A stretch of 64,000 nucleotides of DNA from contig NZ_QKYW01000001.1 in the NCBI RefSeq assembly GCF_003253735.1, positions 1,137,222 to 1,201,221 of the forward strand, given 5' to 3'. The translations under genes and the position numbers were made by a program. This DNA is from Pseudomonas sp. URMO17WK12:I2. GTDB taxonomy: Bacteria > Pseudomonadota > Gammaproteobacteria > Pseudomonadales > Pseudomonadaceae. Below are positions 33,348 to 42,234 of the stretch, piece by piece. Each line of letters starts with the position of its first letter. The first letter of the stretch is position 1. The notes under the pieces are model-generated. The model ran no database searches, was not told the DNA's origin, and worked only from the letters and a program-made list of their open reading frames with translations.

Positions 33348-35831
33348 ATGCCGCACCTGCCTGCATCCAAGCGCTCAGCGCTGAGCCTGTCGATCACCCG
33401 TGCCCTGCTAACCGGCCTGCTGTTCAGCAGCCCGCTGCTGATCGCCACCAGTGCACAGGCGCAATCGGTCGCCACTGAACAGACCCGCGTCTATGCGATC
33501 CCCGCGGGCGATCTGGACGGCGCGCTGAATCGCTTCGCCAGCGAAGCCGACATCCTGCTTTCGGTGGACTCGCGCCTGACCGCAGGCAAACGCAGCGCCG
33601 GACTCAGCGGCAGTCATTCAGTGGATGCCGGCCTTGCCCAATTGCTCGCCGGCACAGGCCTGCGGCCGCTCAAGGCTGGGGATAACTACGCACTGGAGGC
33701 CGCCGTGAGCAGCGGCAGTTCGCTGGAGCTGGGTGCCACCAGCATCAATGCCAACGGCCTGGGCGACACCACCGAAGGCAGCGGCTCGTACACCACAGGC
33801 GCCGTGACCATCGGCAAAGGCCAGCACTCGCTTAAAGACACGCCACAATCGGTCACGGTGATGACTCGCAAGATGCTCGATGACCAGAACCTCAACACCA
33901 TCGAGCAGGTCATGGAGAAAACCCCAGGCATCACCGTGTACGACTCGCCCATGGGCGGCAAGTACTTCTACTCCCGCGGCTTCCGCATGACCGGGCAGTA
34001 TCAGTACGACGGCGTGCCCCTGGACATCGGCAGCAGTTATGCACAAGCCGACAGCTTCTCCAGCGACATGGCCATTTATGACCGTGTCGAAGTGCTGCGC
34101 GGTGCAGCGGGGATGATGAAAGGCGCTGGCGGCACGGCGGGTGGCGTCAATTTCGTGCGCAAGCGCGGCCAGTACACCCCCCATACTCAGTTGTCTCTCT
34201 CTGCCGGCACCTGGGACAACTACCGCGCCCAGGTCGATACCGGCGGCCCGCTCAATGAAGCCGGCACCATTCGCGGCCGGGCCGTGGCGACCCAGCAAAG
34301 TCGCCACTACTTCTACGACGTCGCCGAGCGCAAGGATCAGATCTATTACGGCGCCGTGGATTTCGACCTGAGCGCCGACACCACGTTCGGCCTGGGCGTC
34401 GCCTACGAAGACCTGGACGCAACGCCCTGCTGGGGCGGCATGCCACGCTACGCCGATGGCAACGACCTGAAGCTCAGCCGCGCGACCTGCCTGAACCCTG
34501 CCTGGAACAACCAGCGCAGCAAGCGCACCACGCTGTTCGGTGATCTGAAGCACCAGCTCAACGACAATTGGGCGCTCAAGGTAGCGGGTGTCTGGTCGCG
34601 CAATACCCAGGACATGGAATACGCCTTTCCCAGTGGCTCGGTACCGGTGGGCGCCAGCAGCTCAAACACCCTGGTACTGGGCAGCATCTATGATTACGAC
34701 CAGGTGGACTACGGCCTCGATGCCTATGTCGACGGTACGTTCGACGCCCTGGGCCAGCAGCACGAACTGGTGGTTGGCGCCAACACCAGCCGCTCCCACA
34801 AGGACGACTTCTTCGCCGTGGCGGCCCTGCCTCAGCGCCAGAACGTGCTCGACCCGGATCATCATCTACCGCAACCAGATGAAAGCTACTACCTGGCCAA
34901 CGCATCGCGCGGCGGCCCGCTGGACATTCGCATCAAACAGTACGGCGTCTACTCGACCGCTCGCTTGAAACTGGCCGAGCCACTGACCTTGGTATTTGGC
35001 GGCCGCGTCAGCTGGTACAAATCCGAAACCGACTCCATCGCTTATTTTCGCGGTGTCGGCACCCCGGCCAATTCGGAAACCACCGAAACCGGGCAGGTCA
35101 CGCCATTCGCCGGCCTGCTGCTCGACCTCAACGACAACCTGACGGCCTACGCCAGCTATACGGACATCTTCACGCCCCAGGGCAACCTCAAGACCATCGA
35201 TGGCAGCACCCTGAAACCGCTGATCGGCAAAAGCTATGAGCTGGGCATCAAGGGCGAGTGGTACGAAGGCCGTTTGAACAGCTCATTCAGCCTGTTCCGC
35301 ACCCTCCAGGAAGACGCCGCCCAGACCGACCCGAACTGTGCCGACGGCAGCTGTTCGCAAAACTCCGGCAAGGTGCGCGCCCAGGGCTTCGAAGCGGAAA
35401 TCAGCGGTGAAGTCATCGACCGCCTGCAACTGCTGGCCGGCTACACCTACACCCAGACCAAGGTGCTGGAAGATGCCGACCCGAACCAGAATGGCGTGTC
35501 GTACAACTCCTACGTGCCGCGGCATCTGCTGCGCGTATGGGGTGATTACAGCCTCAGCGGGCCACTGGAGCGTTTCACCGTGGGCGCCGGCTTCAACGCC
35601 CAGAGCGACAACTACCGCACCTCGCCGATCAGCGGCAATAACATCTCCCAAGCGGGCTACACCATCTGGAACGGCCGCATCGGCTACCGCGTCGATGACA
35701 CCTGGTCGCTGGCCCTCAACGGCAACAACCTGTTCGACAAGCGCTACTACACCACCGTCGGCACCGAAGGCTTCGGCAACTTCTACGGCGAGCCGCGCAA
35801 CTTCATGCTGTCCGTAAAGGCGGACTTCTAG
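33348..35831 (+). CDS. TonB-dependent siderophore receptor with signalling (STN) domain
   Basis: 827-residue outer-membrane transducer/receptor. Signal peptide ends at about SAQA (residue 38). The STN signalling domain follows (about 48-120, with PAGDLDGALNRFASEADI), then the plug domain (about 160-290, DTPQSVTVMTRKMLDDQ, RGAAGMMKGAG) and a 22-stranded barrel ending in aromatic Phe (KADF). The class is FpvA/FoxA/FhuE-like; the ligand cannot be assigned. The ATG at 33348 is the start: AGAGGA precedes it and the signal peptide begins there. Works with the sigma factor and FecR upstream. Confidence 0.94.
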   Translation: MPHLPASKRSALSLSITRALLTGLLFSSPLLIATSAQAQSVATEQTRVYAIPAGDLDGALNRFASEADILLSVDSRLTAGKRSAGLSGSHSVDAGLAQLLAGTGLRPLKAGDNYALEAAVSSGSSLELGATSINANGLGDTTEGSGSYTTGAVTIGKGQHSLKDTPQSVTVMTRKMLDDQNLNTIEQVMEKTPGITVYDSPMGGKYFYSRGFRMTGQYQYDGVPLDIGSSYAQADSFSSDMAIYDRVEVLRGAAGMMKGAGGTAGGVNFVRKRGQYTPHTQLSLSAGTWDNYRAQVDTGGPLNEAGTIRGRAVATQQSRHYFYDVAERKDQIYYGAVDFDLSADTTFGLGVAYEDLDATPCWGGMPRYADGNDLKLSRATCLNPAWNNQRSKRTTLFGDLKHQLNDNWALKVAGVWSRNTQDMEYAFPSGSVPVGASSSNTLVLGSIYDYDQVDYGLDAYVDGTFDALGQQHELVVGANTSRSHKDDFFAVAALPQRQNVLDPDHHLPQPDESYYLANASRGGPLDIRIKQYGVYSTARLKLAEPLTLVFGGRVSWYKSETDSIAYFRGVGTPANSETTETGQVTPFAGLLLDLNDNLTAYASYTDIFTPQGNLKTIDGSTLKPLIGKSYELGIKGEWYEGRLNSSFSLFRTLQEDAAQTDPNCADGSCSQNSGKVRAQGFEAEISGEVIDRLQLLAGYTYTQTKVLEDADPNQNGVSYNSYVPRHLLRVWGDYSLSGPLERFTVGAGFNAQSDNYRTSPISGNNISQAGYTIWNGRIGYRVDDTWSLALNGNNLFDKRYYTTVGTEGFGNFYGEPRNFMLSVKADF

Positions 35832-35845
35832 GCCGGTATACGCTA

Positions 35846-35882
35846 GCTGATCGTCCCCACGCCGGGCGTGGGAACGATCAGC
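35846..35882. terminator. Convergent hairpin between receptor and tauD
   Basis: GCTGATCGT and ACGATCAGC arms enclose CCCCACGCC/GGGCGTGGG, an almost perfect 18-bp stem (one C/A mismatch). It lies between the receptor stop and the tauD stop and can serve both convergent genes. No clear T-run. Confidence 0.7.
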
Positions 35883-35883
35883 A

Positions 35884-36753
35884 TCAGGCAGCGGCGGTGA
35901 TGCGCATGGCTTCGCCCGGCCCGAACGGCCGGTCTCCGAGAATCGTCGCGCGGTGCATGATGCGCCGCTGCGGGCGGTAGTCGTCGCAGGCGTAGTGCTG
36001 GGTCAGGCGGTTGTCCCACAACGCCAGGTCGCCCTGGCGCCATTGCCAGCGCACGGAAAACTCCGGCCGGGCGATCTGTTTGCACAGCATCTGCAGCAGC
36101 GCGGCGCTTTCGCCGGGCTCCAGCTCATTGATGCGCGTGGTGAACGCCTCACTGACGAACAGGCCCTTGCGCCCGGTTTCCGGGTGCACGCGAATCACCG
36201 GATGAATCACCGGCGGGTTGGCGGCGCGGGCAGCGTTCCATTTCTCCAGGGCATCGGGGGTATTGCCGAAGCGCTCCAGCGGAAACGACAGGGTCAGGTC
36301 ATGCACCGCGCTCAGGCCGTCGAGCAGGTTGCGGATCGGCGCGGACAGCGCTTCGTAGGCCGCCGAGCAACTGGCCCACAGGGTGTCGCCGCCATGGGCC
36401 GGTACGTGCCGGGCGCTGAGCAACGAGCCCAGCGGGGGCGACTGAATGAACGACACATCCGAGTGCCACAGGGCGTTGTCACGCAGGTCGTTGAGGTCGG
36501 TATCCAGCAGCAGGATTTCCGGCTGCGCCTCGATCTTCGGGTAGATCGGATGAATGTGCAGGTCACCGAACATCGCCGCCGCATTACGTTGCTGTGCGGG
36601 CGCCAGCAACTGGTCGCGAAAGAACAGCACCTGATGTTCCAGCAGGCCCTGATGCAGCGCGGCATGGGTCAGCCGATCCAGCGGCTGCGACAGGTCGATA
36701 CCGGTCACGCGGGCACCGAGGGCCTGGCCGATACGTTCGAAATGGATGCTCAT
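35884..36753 (-). CDS. tauD: Taurine dioxygenase TauD
   Basis: 289-residue Fe(II)/2-oxoglutarate dioxygenase that releases sulfite from taurine in the cytoplasm for sulfur supply. Iron ligands are His97 and Asp99 in LWHSDVSF and His253 in TQHYACDDY; Arg264/Arg268 in RRIMHR lie at the 2-oxoglutarate carboxylate position. GGDTLW (about 121-126) is typical. ATG at 36753 begins MSIHFERIG; the frame runs open upstream into tauC shadow. Last gene of tauABCD, 5 bp after tauC. Confidence 0.95.
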   Translation of the reverse strand: MSIHFERIGQALGARVTGIDLSQPLDRLTHAALHQGLLEHQVLFFRDQLLAPAQQRNAAAMFGDLHIHPIYPKIEAQPEILLLDTDLNDLRDNALWHSDVSFIQSPPLGSLLSARHVPAHGGDTLWASCSAAYEALSAPIRNLLDGLSAVHDLTLSFPLERFGNTPDALEKWNAARAANPPVIHPVIRVHPETGRKGLFVSEAFTTRINELEPGESAALLQMLCKQIARPEFSVRWQWRQGDLALWDNRLTQHYACDDYRPQRRIMHRATILGDRPFGPGEAMRITAAA

Positions 36754-36758
36754 GTCGT

Positions 36759-37574
36759 CTAGTTCCAGGACGCAAAACGTTTTTGCAGAGCCCGCAGACC
36801 GAGCTCGATGGTCAGGGCGATGCCGGCGATCAGCAGGATGCCGACCACCACCACATCGGTGGCGAGGAACTGCGCGGCGGACTGCACCATGAAGCCCAGG
36901 CCCTGGTTGGCGGCGATCAGCTCGGCAGCGACCAAGGTCGACCAGCCGACACCAAGCGCGATACGCAGACCGGTGAGAATGTCCGGCAACGCGCTGGGCA
37001 GAATCACATGGCGCACCACCTGCGCACGGCTGGCGCCCAGGCAACGCACCGCCTGGATGCGCGCCTTGTCGACGCGGCGCACGCCGCCGACGGTGGCGAT
37101 CAGCAACGGTGCGAATAGCGCCATGTAGATGAGCAATACCTTGGACAGCTCGCCGATGCCGAACCAGATCACCATCAGCGGCAGATAGGCCAACGGCGGA
37201 ATCGGCCGGTAGAACTCCACCAGCGGGTCGAGCGCGGCGTTGAGCGTCGGGTTCAGGCCCATGGCGATGCCCAGCGGCACGGCCGTGGCCACTGCCGCCA
37301 GCACCGCGATCAGTACGCGCCCCAGGCTGGTACCCAGGTGCTGCCACAGGGTGGCGTCCAGGTAACCGTCGTGCAGCAGCCCCTTGAGCGCCACCAACAG
37401 CTGCTCGGGCGCCGGCAGGAAGATGCTGTCGACCCAGCCCAGATGCGTTGCCAGCCACCACAGGCTCGCCAAACCCGCCAGGGTGCCGAAGGCCGCTATC
37501 CGGCGGCGGTCGAAGCCGATCACCAACCAACGGCTACGGTTGTTCAGCGTGGGTTGCAGCGCGTCAGAAGGCAT
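36759..37574 (-). CDS. tauC: Taurine ABC transporter permease TauC
   Basis: 271-residue inner-membrane permease with about six transmembrane helices. The EAA loop lies near residues 180-200 (RCLGASRAQVVRHVILPSALPDILTGLR), which contacts TauB. PIPPLAYLPLMVIWFGIGE is typical of the sulfonate/nitrate permease branch. The start ATG 37574 lies inside the tauB end (11-bp overlap); a longer frame to 37712 is rejected as the extra part is tauB shadow. Part of the tauABCD operon. Confidence 0.94.
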   Translation of the reverse strand: MPSDALQPTLNNRSRWLVIGFDRRRIAAFGTLAGLASLWWLATHLGWVDSIFLPAPEQLLVALKGLLHDGYLDATLWQHLGTSLGRVLIAVLAAVATAVPLGIAMGLNPTLNAALDPLVEFYRPIPPLAYLPLMVIWFGIGELSKVLLIYMALFAPLLIATVGGVRRVDKARIQAVRCLGASRAQVVRHVILPSALPDILTGLRIALGVGWSTLVAAELIAANQGLGFMVQSAAQFLATDVVVVGILLIAGIALTIELGLRALQKRFASWN

Positions 37575-38352
37575 GGTCGGCGGGCTCCTGAAGAAAGACA
37601 TCGAGCAATTCCTGGCGCAGCTTGGCAAAGGCAGGGTCACCCTTGATCGAACGCACCGGCTCGCCGCCGAGATAACGACGGGCGAACGGCAGCCGGCGGC
37701 GCAACACCGCACGGGCAGGCGGACCGTCGAGCACGATCAGATCGGTGGCCAGGAACAGCGCTTCGTCGACGCTGTGGGTAATCAGAAACAGGCCCTTGCC
37801 GGTGCGCTTCCAGACGTCGAGCAGCAGCACCTGCATGCGTTCGCGGGTCAGTGCATCGAGGGCGCCGAAGGGCTCGTCGAGCAGCAGAAAATCCGGGTCG
37901 ACCGCCAGGGCGCGTGCCAGCCCCAGGCGCTGACGCTGGCCACCGGACAGCTCGGACACCTGGTGATGCGCATGGCTGGCCAGGCCCACCAGCTCCAGCA
38001 CTTCAAGAGCCCGCGCATGCCGCTGCGCCTTGTTCAGGCCGCGCAGGCGCAGGCCCAGCGCAACGTTGTCGAGGGCATCTAGCCAGGGCATCAGCGCGTC
38101 ATCCTGAAACACCACGCCGCGCTCGCCGCCCGGCCCCTCCAGGGTTTTGCCGTCGATATGCACCCGACCGCTGTGCGCTGGCTGAAAACCGGCCAGCACG
38201 TTGAGCAGGCTGGATTTGCCACAGCCCGACGGGCCGAGCACCACCACGGACGTGCCCTTTTCGATCTGCAGATCGAAGCTGTCGAGAATGACCTGCGAGT
38301 GGCCGCGGCGCTGAAAACTCAGGCTGACCCGCTCGGCGTTCAGTCGGCTCAT
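37564..38352 (-). CDS. tauB: Taurine ABC transporter ATPase TauB
   Basis: 262-residue ATPase powering taurine import. Walker A GPSGCGKSS (40-48), Q-loop at VFQDDALMPW, ABC signature LSGGQ (135-139), Walker B FLLLDE (155-160) and the H-loop in LITHSVDEALFLATD are complete. GAGGAG precedes the ATG. Upstream, 67 bp separate it from tauA and contain a strong terminator-like hairpin, so tauB-D are probably expressed below tauA. Confidence 0.95.
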   Translation of the reverse strand: MSRLNAERVSLSFQRRGHSQVILDSFDLQIEKGTSVVVLGPSGCGKSSLLNVLAGFQPAHSGRVHIDGKTLEGPGGERGVVFQDDALMPWLDALDNVALGLRLRGLNKAQRHARALEVLELVGLASHAHHQVSELSGGQRQRLGLARALAVDPDFLLLDEPFGALDALTRERMQVLLLDVWKRTGKGLFLITHSVDEALFLATDLIVLDGPPARAVLRRRLPFARRYLGGEPVRSIKGDPAFAKLRQELLDVFLQEPADHAF

Positions 38353-38367
38353 GGTCGACTCCTCAAT

Positions 38368-38392
38368 TAAAAAAGCCCCTCCGAAAAGGGGC
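38368..38392 (-). terminator. Intraoperon terminator between tauA and tauB
   Basis: On the minus strand GCCCCT-TTTCGG-AGGGGC followed by six T. It lies right after the tauA stop (38420) and ahead of tauB. Read-through would supply tauBCD; a common device to make more binding protein than membrane components. Confidence 0.85.
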
Positions 38393-38419
38393 GAAACCTG
38401 GCTTGAAGGTAATTCGGGG

Positions 38420-39406
38420 TTACTGCGCCTTGCGCACGTAATCGGCGCTTACGTAGGGCGAGTAATCCGGCAGCACGGCGGGAATGCGCTTCTGTTCCTT
38501 GAGGAACTCGGCGGTGCGGGCGGTGGCCTTGGCAGTGCCGCCACCAAGCAACTCGGCGCTCACCTGCTGCCCGGCATTGGGGTAGGTCGAACCGGCCAGC
38601 AGCTCGGGAACATCGGCGGGGTTGGCGCCGATCAACTTGGCGATCTTCCTGGCCTGCTCGGAGTCGGCGGTCCATTTGGCGACGTTGGCCTGGTAGTCGG
38701 CGAAGGCCTCGAGGGTCACGCCAGCGAACTCGGCCAGTACTTCAGGGTGCTTCTCGGCGAAATCCTTGCGGGCGACCCACACCTCGAACGTTGGCGCGCC
38801 CCACTTGCCGACTTCGGCAGCATCGGTCAGCACCTTGCCACTGCGCTTGATTTCACCCAGCGCGGGCGACCAGACGAAAGCGCCGTCGATGTCGCCGCGC
38901 TTCCAGGCGGCGTTGATCTCGGCGGGGTTGAGATTGACGATCTTCACCTTGCTCGGGTCGATCTTCCAGTGCTTCAACGCGCCGAGCAGGCTGTAGTGGG
39001 AGGTGGACACGAACGGCGTGGCGATGGTCTTGCCGACCAGTTGCTCGGGGCTGTCGATGCCGCTGCCGTTGCGCACCACCAGTGCCTCGGCCGCATTGAT
39101 TTCGGCAGCGACCAGGAAGGCCACCAGCGGCAGTTTTCGCGAAGTGGCGGCGGCCAATGGGCTGGAACCGAGGTTGCCGATCTGCACATCACCGGAAGCC
39201 AGCGCCGTCACTACGTCGGCACCGGAGTTGAAACGACGCCAGTCGAGCTTTTCGCCGATGGCTTTTTCGTAGGCACCGTCGGCCTGGGCGACCTTGGACG
39301 GATCCACACCGGTCTGGTAACCGATAACGATTGGGTCAGCAGCCTTCACCTGCAGGCTGGTGGCAGCCACGACGGCGAGCAGCAGGGTCTTGATGGTGTG
39401 TTTCAT
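38420..39406 (-). CDS. tauA: Taurine-binding periplasmic protein TauA
   Basis: 328-residue periplasmic solute-binding protein for taurine. The signal peptide ends at about VKA (residue 22). The mature part contains PIVIGYQTGVDPSKVAQADG, WRRFNSGADVVTALASGDVQIGNLGSSPLAAA and FVSTSHYSLLGALKHW, typical of the SsuA/TauA group. The start at 39406 follows GAGGAG; the frame reaches eight residues further up. First gene of tauABCD with an AT-rich promoter region upstream. Confidence 0.95.
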   Translation of the reverse strand: MKHTIKTLLLAVVAATSLQVKAADPIVIGYQTGVDPSKVAQADGAYEKAIGEKLDWRRFNSGADVVTALASGDVQIGNLGSSPLAAATSRKLPLVAFLVAAEINAAEALVVRNGSGIDSPEQLVGKTIATPFVSTSHYSLLGALKHWKIDPSKVKIVNLNPAEINAAWKRGDIDGAFVWSPALGEIKRSGKVLTDAAEVGKWGAPTFEVWVARKDFAEKHPEVLAEFAGVTLEAFADYQANVAKWTADSEQARKIAKLIGANPADVPELLAGSTYPNAGQQVSAELLGGGTAKATARTAEFLKEQKRIPAVLPDYSPYVSADYVRKAQ

Positions 39407-39475
39407 GGGCAACTCCTCGCAAAAGGGCACCAGGCTGTCCCGGCTACCGCGCGCCTCAACGGCGCTGTTGCGAGA

Positions 39476-39530
39476 AATTTATGGTTATAAAAAATAACTC
39501 TCCAATAACATTTAACGATTAGCTTAGAGC
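39476..39530 (-). promoter_or_regulatory. AT-rich tau promoter region, possible CysB/Cbl site
   Basis: About 70-125 bp upstream of tauA the sequence becomes AT-rich, unlike its surroundings. It contains TATAAC near 39484 on the minus strand and repeated TTAT/ATAA elements. Sulfonate operons in relatives are activated by the LysR-type regulators CysB/Cbl under sulfate limitation at such AT-rich sites; binding here is inferred. Confidence 0.35.
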
Positions 39531-39593
39531 TGCCCATGCCAGCCACGAGTCGAGTAGCGGCGCCTGCCCCAAGGGCTCAGCTCCAATATGGCG

Positions 39594-40571
39594 TCAGCTG
39601 GCCGCGGCAAATGGAGCAAGGCGCTCGACCAGTTGCCTCTGGAAATCGTCGCTGAATACGATGCCGCGTTTACTCTCGACCAGCTCGCGAGCGTTGAAGC
39701 GCGCCTTGAACCAGTCTTCGACGAAACCCGGTGCATAGCCGCCTGTGCTGAAGCCTCGCCCGCCGAAGGCGATCATCGCGCAATATGCCTCCAGGTACTG
39801 TCCCCGGCTCTCGATGCGATGACGGTGCTGGTAGACCCAGAACTGCACGTCATACAGCAGGTACGAAAGCGGGTCGGCATGCAGCGAGAAGTGGCGTTTT
39901 TCCTCGAGCAATTGCACAGCGATCGCGCGGACGGCTGCGCCGATAGCTGGAACCAGCGGAAAATCGTTCAGCAACGGCGCGAGCGTCTCGGAGAACTCAC
40001 CTTCCGTGACCCGCCGCAGATCTTCCTGATAATCCTCCTCGGAGGTATCGAAGGCTTCTTCAGTGACCAGCCCGCGCACGAAGGTCTCGAAATCCTTGGC
40101 CAGGAAGGTGATTTGATAGTCACCTTCCTGGTCGACGTGCACCACCTGCGGCTCGCCCTGGGGACCGCAAGTACGGTAGTCGAGCGCGATCATGTCGTGG
40201 CCGGCGGACGGGCAGTCGCAGATGTACACGCCGATGTCCGGGTAGCCCCACTCCTGCACCATGAAACGGCTGCCCAGCTCACCACACAGCGAGTACCGCT
40301 TGTCCCGCCCGATGCTGAGAAAACCGGTGATTGCAGCGTGGTCCTCGGCCCATGAGGTCGGCTCCTCGGTGGGGAAGCAGCACGTGTGCGGCGTGCCTCC
40401 GTTATGCCGCCGCATGAATGCGACATAGGAGGCAGGCAAACGGTAGCCCAGCTCCGCTTCGAGCTCGGCAATCAGCGTGTCGCTGGGCGGCACGTCGGTG
40501 AACTCCTTGCGGGCGTAGGCGCTGTCATCCCAGAACGCCTGCAGGTCTATGTCGTCAGGAAAGCGGCTCAT
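39594..40571 (-). CDS. SMI1/KNR4 (SUKH) family protein
   Basis: 325 residues. The first about 150 residues form a SUKH domain: LEAELGYRLPASYVAFMRRHNGG (about 38-60) is the diagnostic N-terminal block, followed by FLSIGRDKRYSL and a VQEWGYPDIGVYICDCPS stretch. The C-terminal about 170 residues (from EEAFDTSEEDYQEDL) are unknown to me. SUKH proteins are frequent immunity factors against polymorphic toxins, but they also have other roles. There is no adjacent toxin gene. The start at 40571 has GGAGG upstream. Confidence 0.85.
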   Translation of the reverse strand: MSRFPDDIDLQAFWDDSAYARKEFTDVPPSDTLIAELEAELGYRLPASYVAFMRRHNGGTPHTCCFPTEEPTSWAEDHAAITGFLSIGRDKRYSLCGELGSRFMVQEWGYPDIGVYICDCPSAGHDMIALDYRTCGPQGEPQVVHVDQEGDYQITFLAKDFETFVRGLVTEEAFDTSEEDYQEDLRRVTEGEFSETLAPLLNDFPLVPAIGAAVRAIAVQLLEEKRHFSLHADPLSYLLYDVQFWVYQHRHRIESRGQYLEAYCAMIAFGGRGFSTGGYAPGFVEDWFKARFNARELVESKRGIVFSDDFQRQLVERLAPFAAAS

Positions 40572-40820
40572 GGACGTCCTCCAAGGTGGCACTTGGCGCA
40601 GACCAGTAATCGCCCCTGCAACGATGGGTTCGTACGGGGCCTGGTTTTGCCGATGCTCAATGACCAATTCATGCCTGGGACCCTCCTGGATAACTGTGCG
40701 TGCTCAGACTACCCGCGCAGCGCTTGGTTTGCTCGCCAAGGCCGCTCGCCCTGTCGACAGCCACTTGGGATTGCCTCGCCCAGGCAGTAGAATCCGCCGT
40801 TTTTCCAGGCAGCCACGACC

Positions 40821-42197
40821 ATGCAACCAGGCGACTCACCACGTAACGGCGAACTGATCTACGGCCTCGAAGACCGCCCGCGCCCGCTGGTGGCTATCCT
40901 CGCTGCGTTACAGCATCTGCTGGCGATCATCGTGCCGATCGTCACCCCGGGCCTGCTGATCTGCCAGGCGCTGGGCGTGTCGGCCCGCGACACCAACCTG
41001 ATCGTGTCCATGAGCCTGGTGATTTCCGGTATCGCCACCTTTGTTCAGTGCCGTCGCTTCGGCCCGCTGGGTGCCGGCCTGCTAGTCGTGCAGGGCACCA
41101 GCTTCAACTTCGTCGGCCCGCTGATCGCCGGTGGCGCGCTGATGGTCAAGCAGGGCACGCCGGTGGAAGGCGTGATGGCGGCGATCTTCGGCGTGGTGAT
41201 CGCCGGCTCGTTCGTGGAGATCGGCATCTCGCGCATCCTGCCGTTCGTGAAGAAGCTGATCACCCCGCTGGTCACCGGCATCGTGGTGCTGATGATCGGC
41301 CTGACGCTGATCAAGGTCGGCCTGATCAGCATGGGCGGCGGTTACGGCGCCATGGCCAACGGCACCTTCGCCAACGGCGAGAACCTGCTGCTGTCCGGCG
41401 TGGTGCTGGCGGTGATCGTGGTGCTCAACCGCATCCCCGTTGTCTGGATGCGCAGCTGCGCCATCGTCATCGCCCTGCTGGTCGGCTACGCGTTGGCCGG
41501 CTACCTGGGCCGCCTGGACTTCACCGGCATGCACCAGGCCGAGCTGTTCCAAGTGCCGACGCCGCTGCACTTCGGCCTGGGCTTCTCGTGGAGCCTGTTC
41601 ATCCCGATGCTGGTGATCTACCTGGTGACCTCCCTGGAAGCCATCGGCGACGTCACCGCCACCAGCAAGGTATCCGGCCAGCCGGTGGAAGGCCCGCTGT
41701 GGATGCAACGCATCAAGGGCGGCGTGCTGGTCAACGGCGTCAACTCGCTGCTGGCCGGTGTGTTCAACACCTTCCCCAGTTCGATCTTCGCCCAGAACAA
41801 CGGGGTGATTCAGCTGACCGGCATCGCCAGCCGCCACATCGGTGTGTGGATCGCCCTGGTGCTGGTGATCCTCGGCCTGTTCCCGGCGGTGGCCGGGATC
41901 ATCCAGGCCGTGCCGGAGCCGGTGCTCGGTGGCGCGGCAATGGTCATGTTCGGCGCCGTGGCGGCTTCGGGTATCAACATTCTCGCCGGTATCGAGCTGG
42001 ATCGCCGCGCGCTGCTGATCATCGCCGTGTCCCTGGCCCTCGGCCTCGGCGTTTCCCAGGTGCCGGAATTCCTCGCCCATATGCCCGCGGCGCTGCGCAA
42101 CGTGCTGGAGTCGGGCGTGGCCACCGGCGGCATCTGTGCCCTGGTGCTCAACTGGTTCCTGCCGGAAAGCCCGGCCAAGGCTGGACAAAACGGCTAA
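40821..42197 (+). CDS. NCS2-family purine permease (xanthine/uric acid type)
   Basis: 458-residue nucleobase-cation symporter with about 14 transmembrane segments. Typical elements: ALQHLLAIIVPIVTPGLLI (helix 1), GTSFNFVGP, SLEAIGDVTATSKVSGQP (about 272-289) with the substrate-binding Glu, and FAQNNGVIQLTG (about 324-335) with the Gln/Asn motif. These are like XanQ/UacT rather than the uracil transporter UraA. Exact purine not determinable. Convergent with the polyamine genes; the downstream gap is only 37 bp. Confidence 0.92.
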   Translation: MQPGDSPRNGELIYGLEDRPRPLVAILAALQHLLAIIVPIVTPGLLICQALGVSARDTNLIVSMSLVISGIATFVQCRRFGPLGAGLLVVQGTSFNFVGPLIAGGALMVKQGTPVEGVMAAIFGVVIAGSFVEIGISRILPFVKKLITPLVTGIVVLMIGLTLIKVGLISMGGGYGAMANGTFANGENLLLSGVVLAVIVVLNRIPVVWMRSCAIVIALLVGYALAGYLGRLDFTGMHQAELFQVPTPLHFGLGFSWSLFIPMLVIYLVTSLEAIGDVTATSKVSGQPVEGPLWMQRIKGGVLVNGVNSLLAGVFNTFPSSIFAQNNGVIQLTGIASRHIGVWIALVLVILGLFPAVAGIIQAVPEPVLGGAAMVMFGAVAASGINILAGIELDRRALLIIAVSLALGLGVSQVPEFLAHMPAALRNVLESGVATGGICALVLNWFLPESPAKAGQNG

Positions 42198-42234
42198 GCC
42201 AGGGTGCAAGCCACCCCGGCGAGCTGCGGTGCCC

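Noticed and set aside
40589..40605. TGGCAC-like sigma54 promoter near the SUKH gene
   Set aside because: The -12 element is missing at the required distance.
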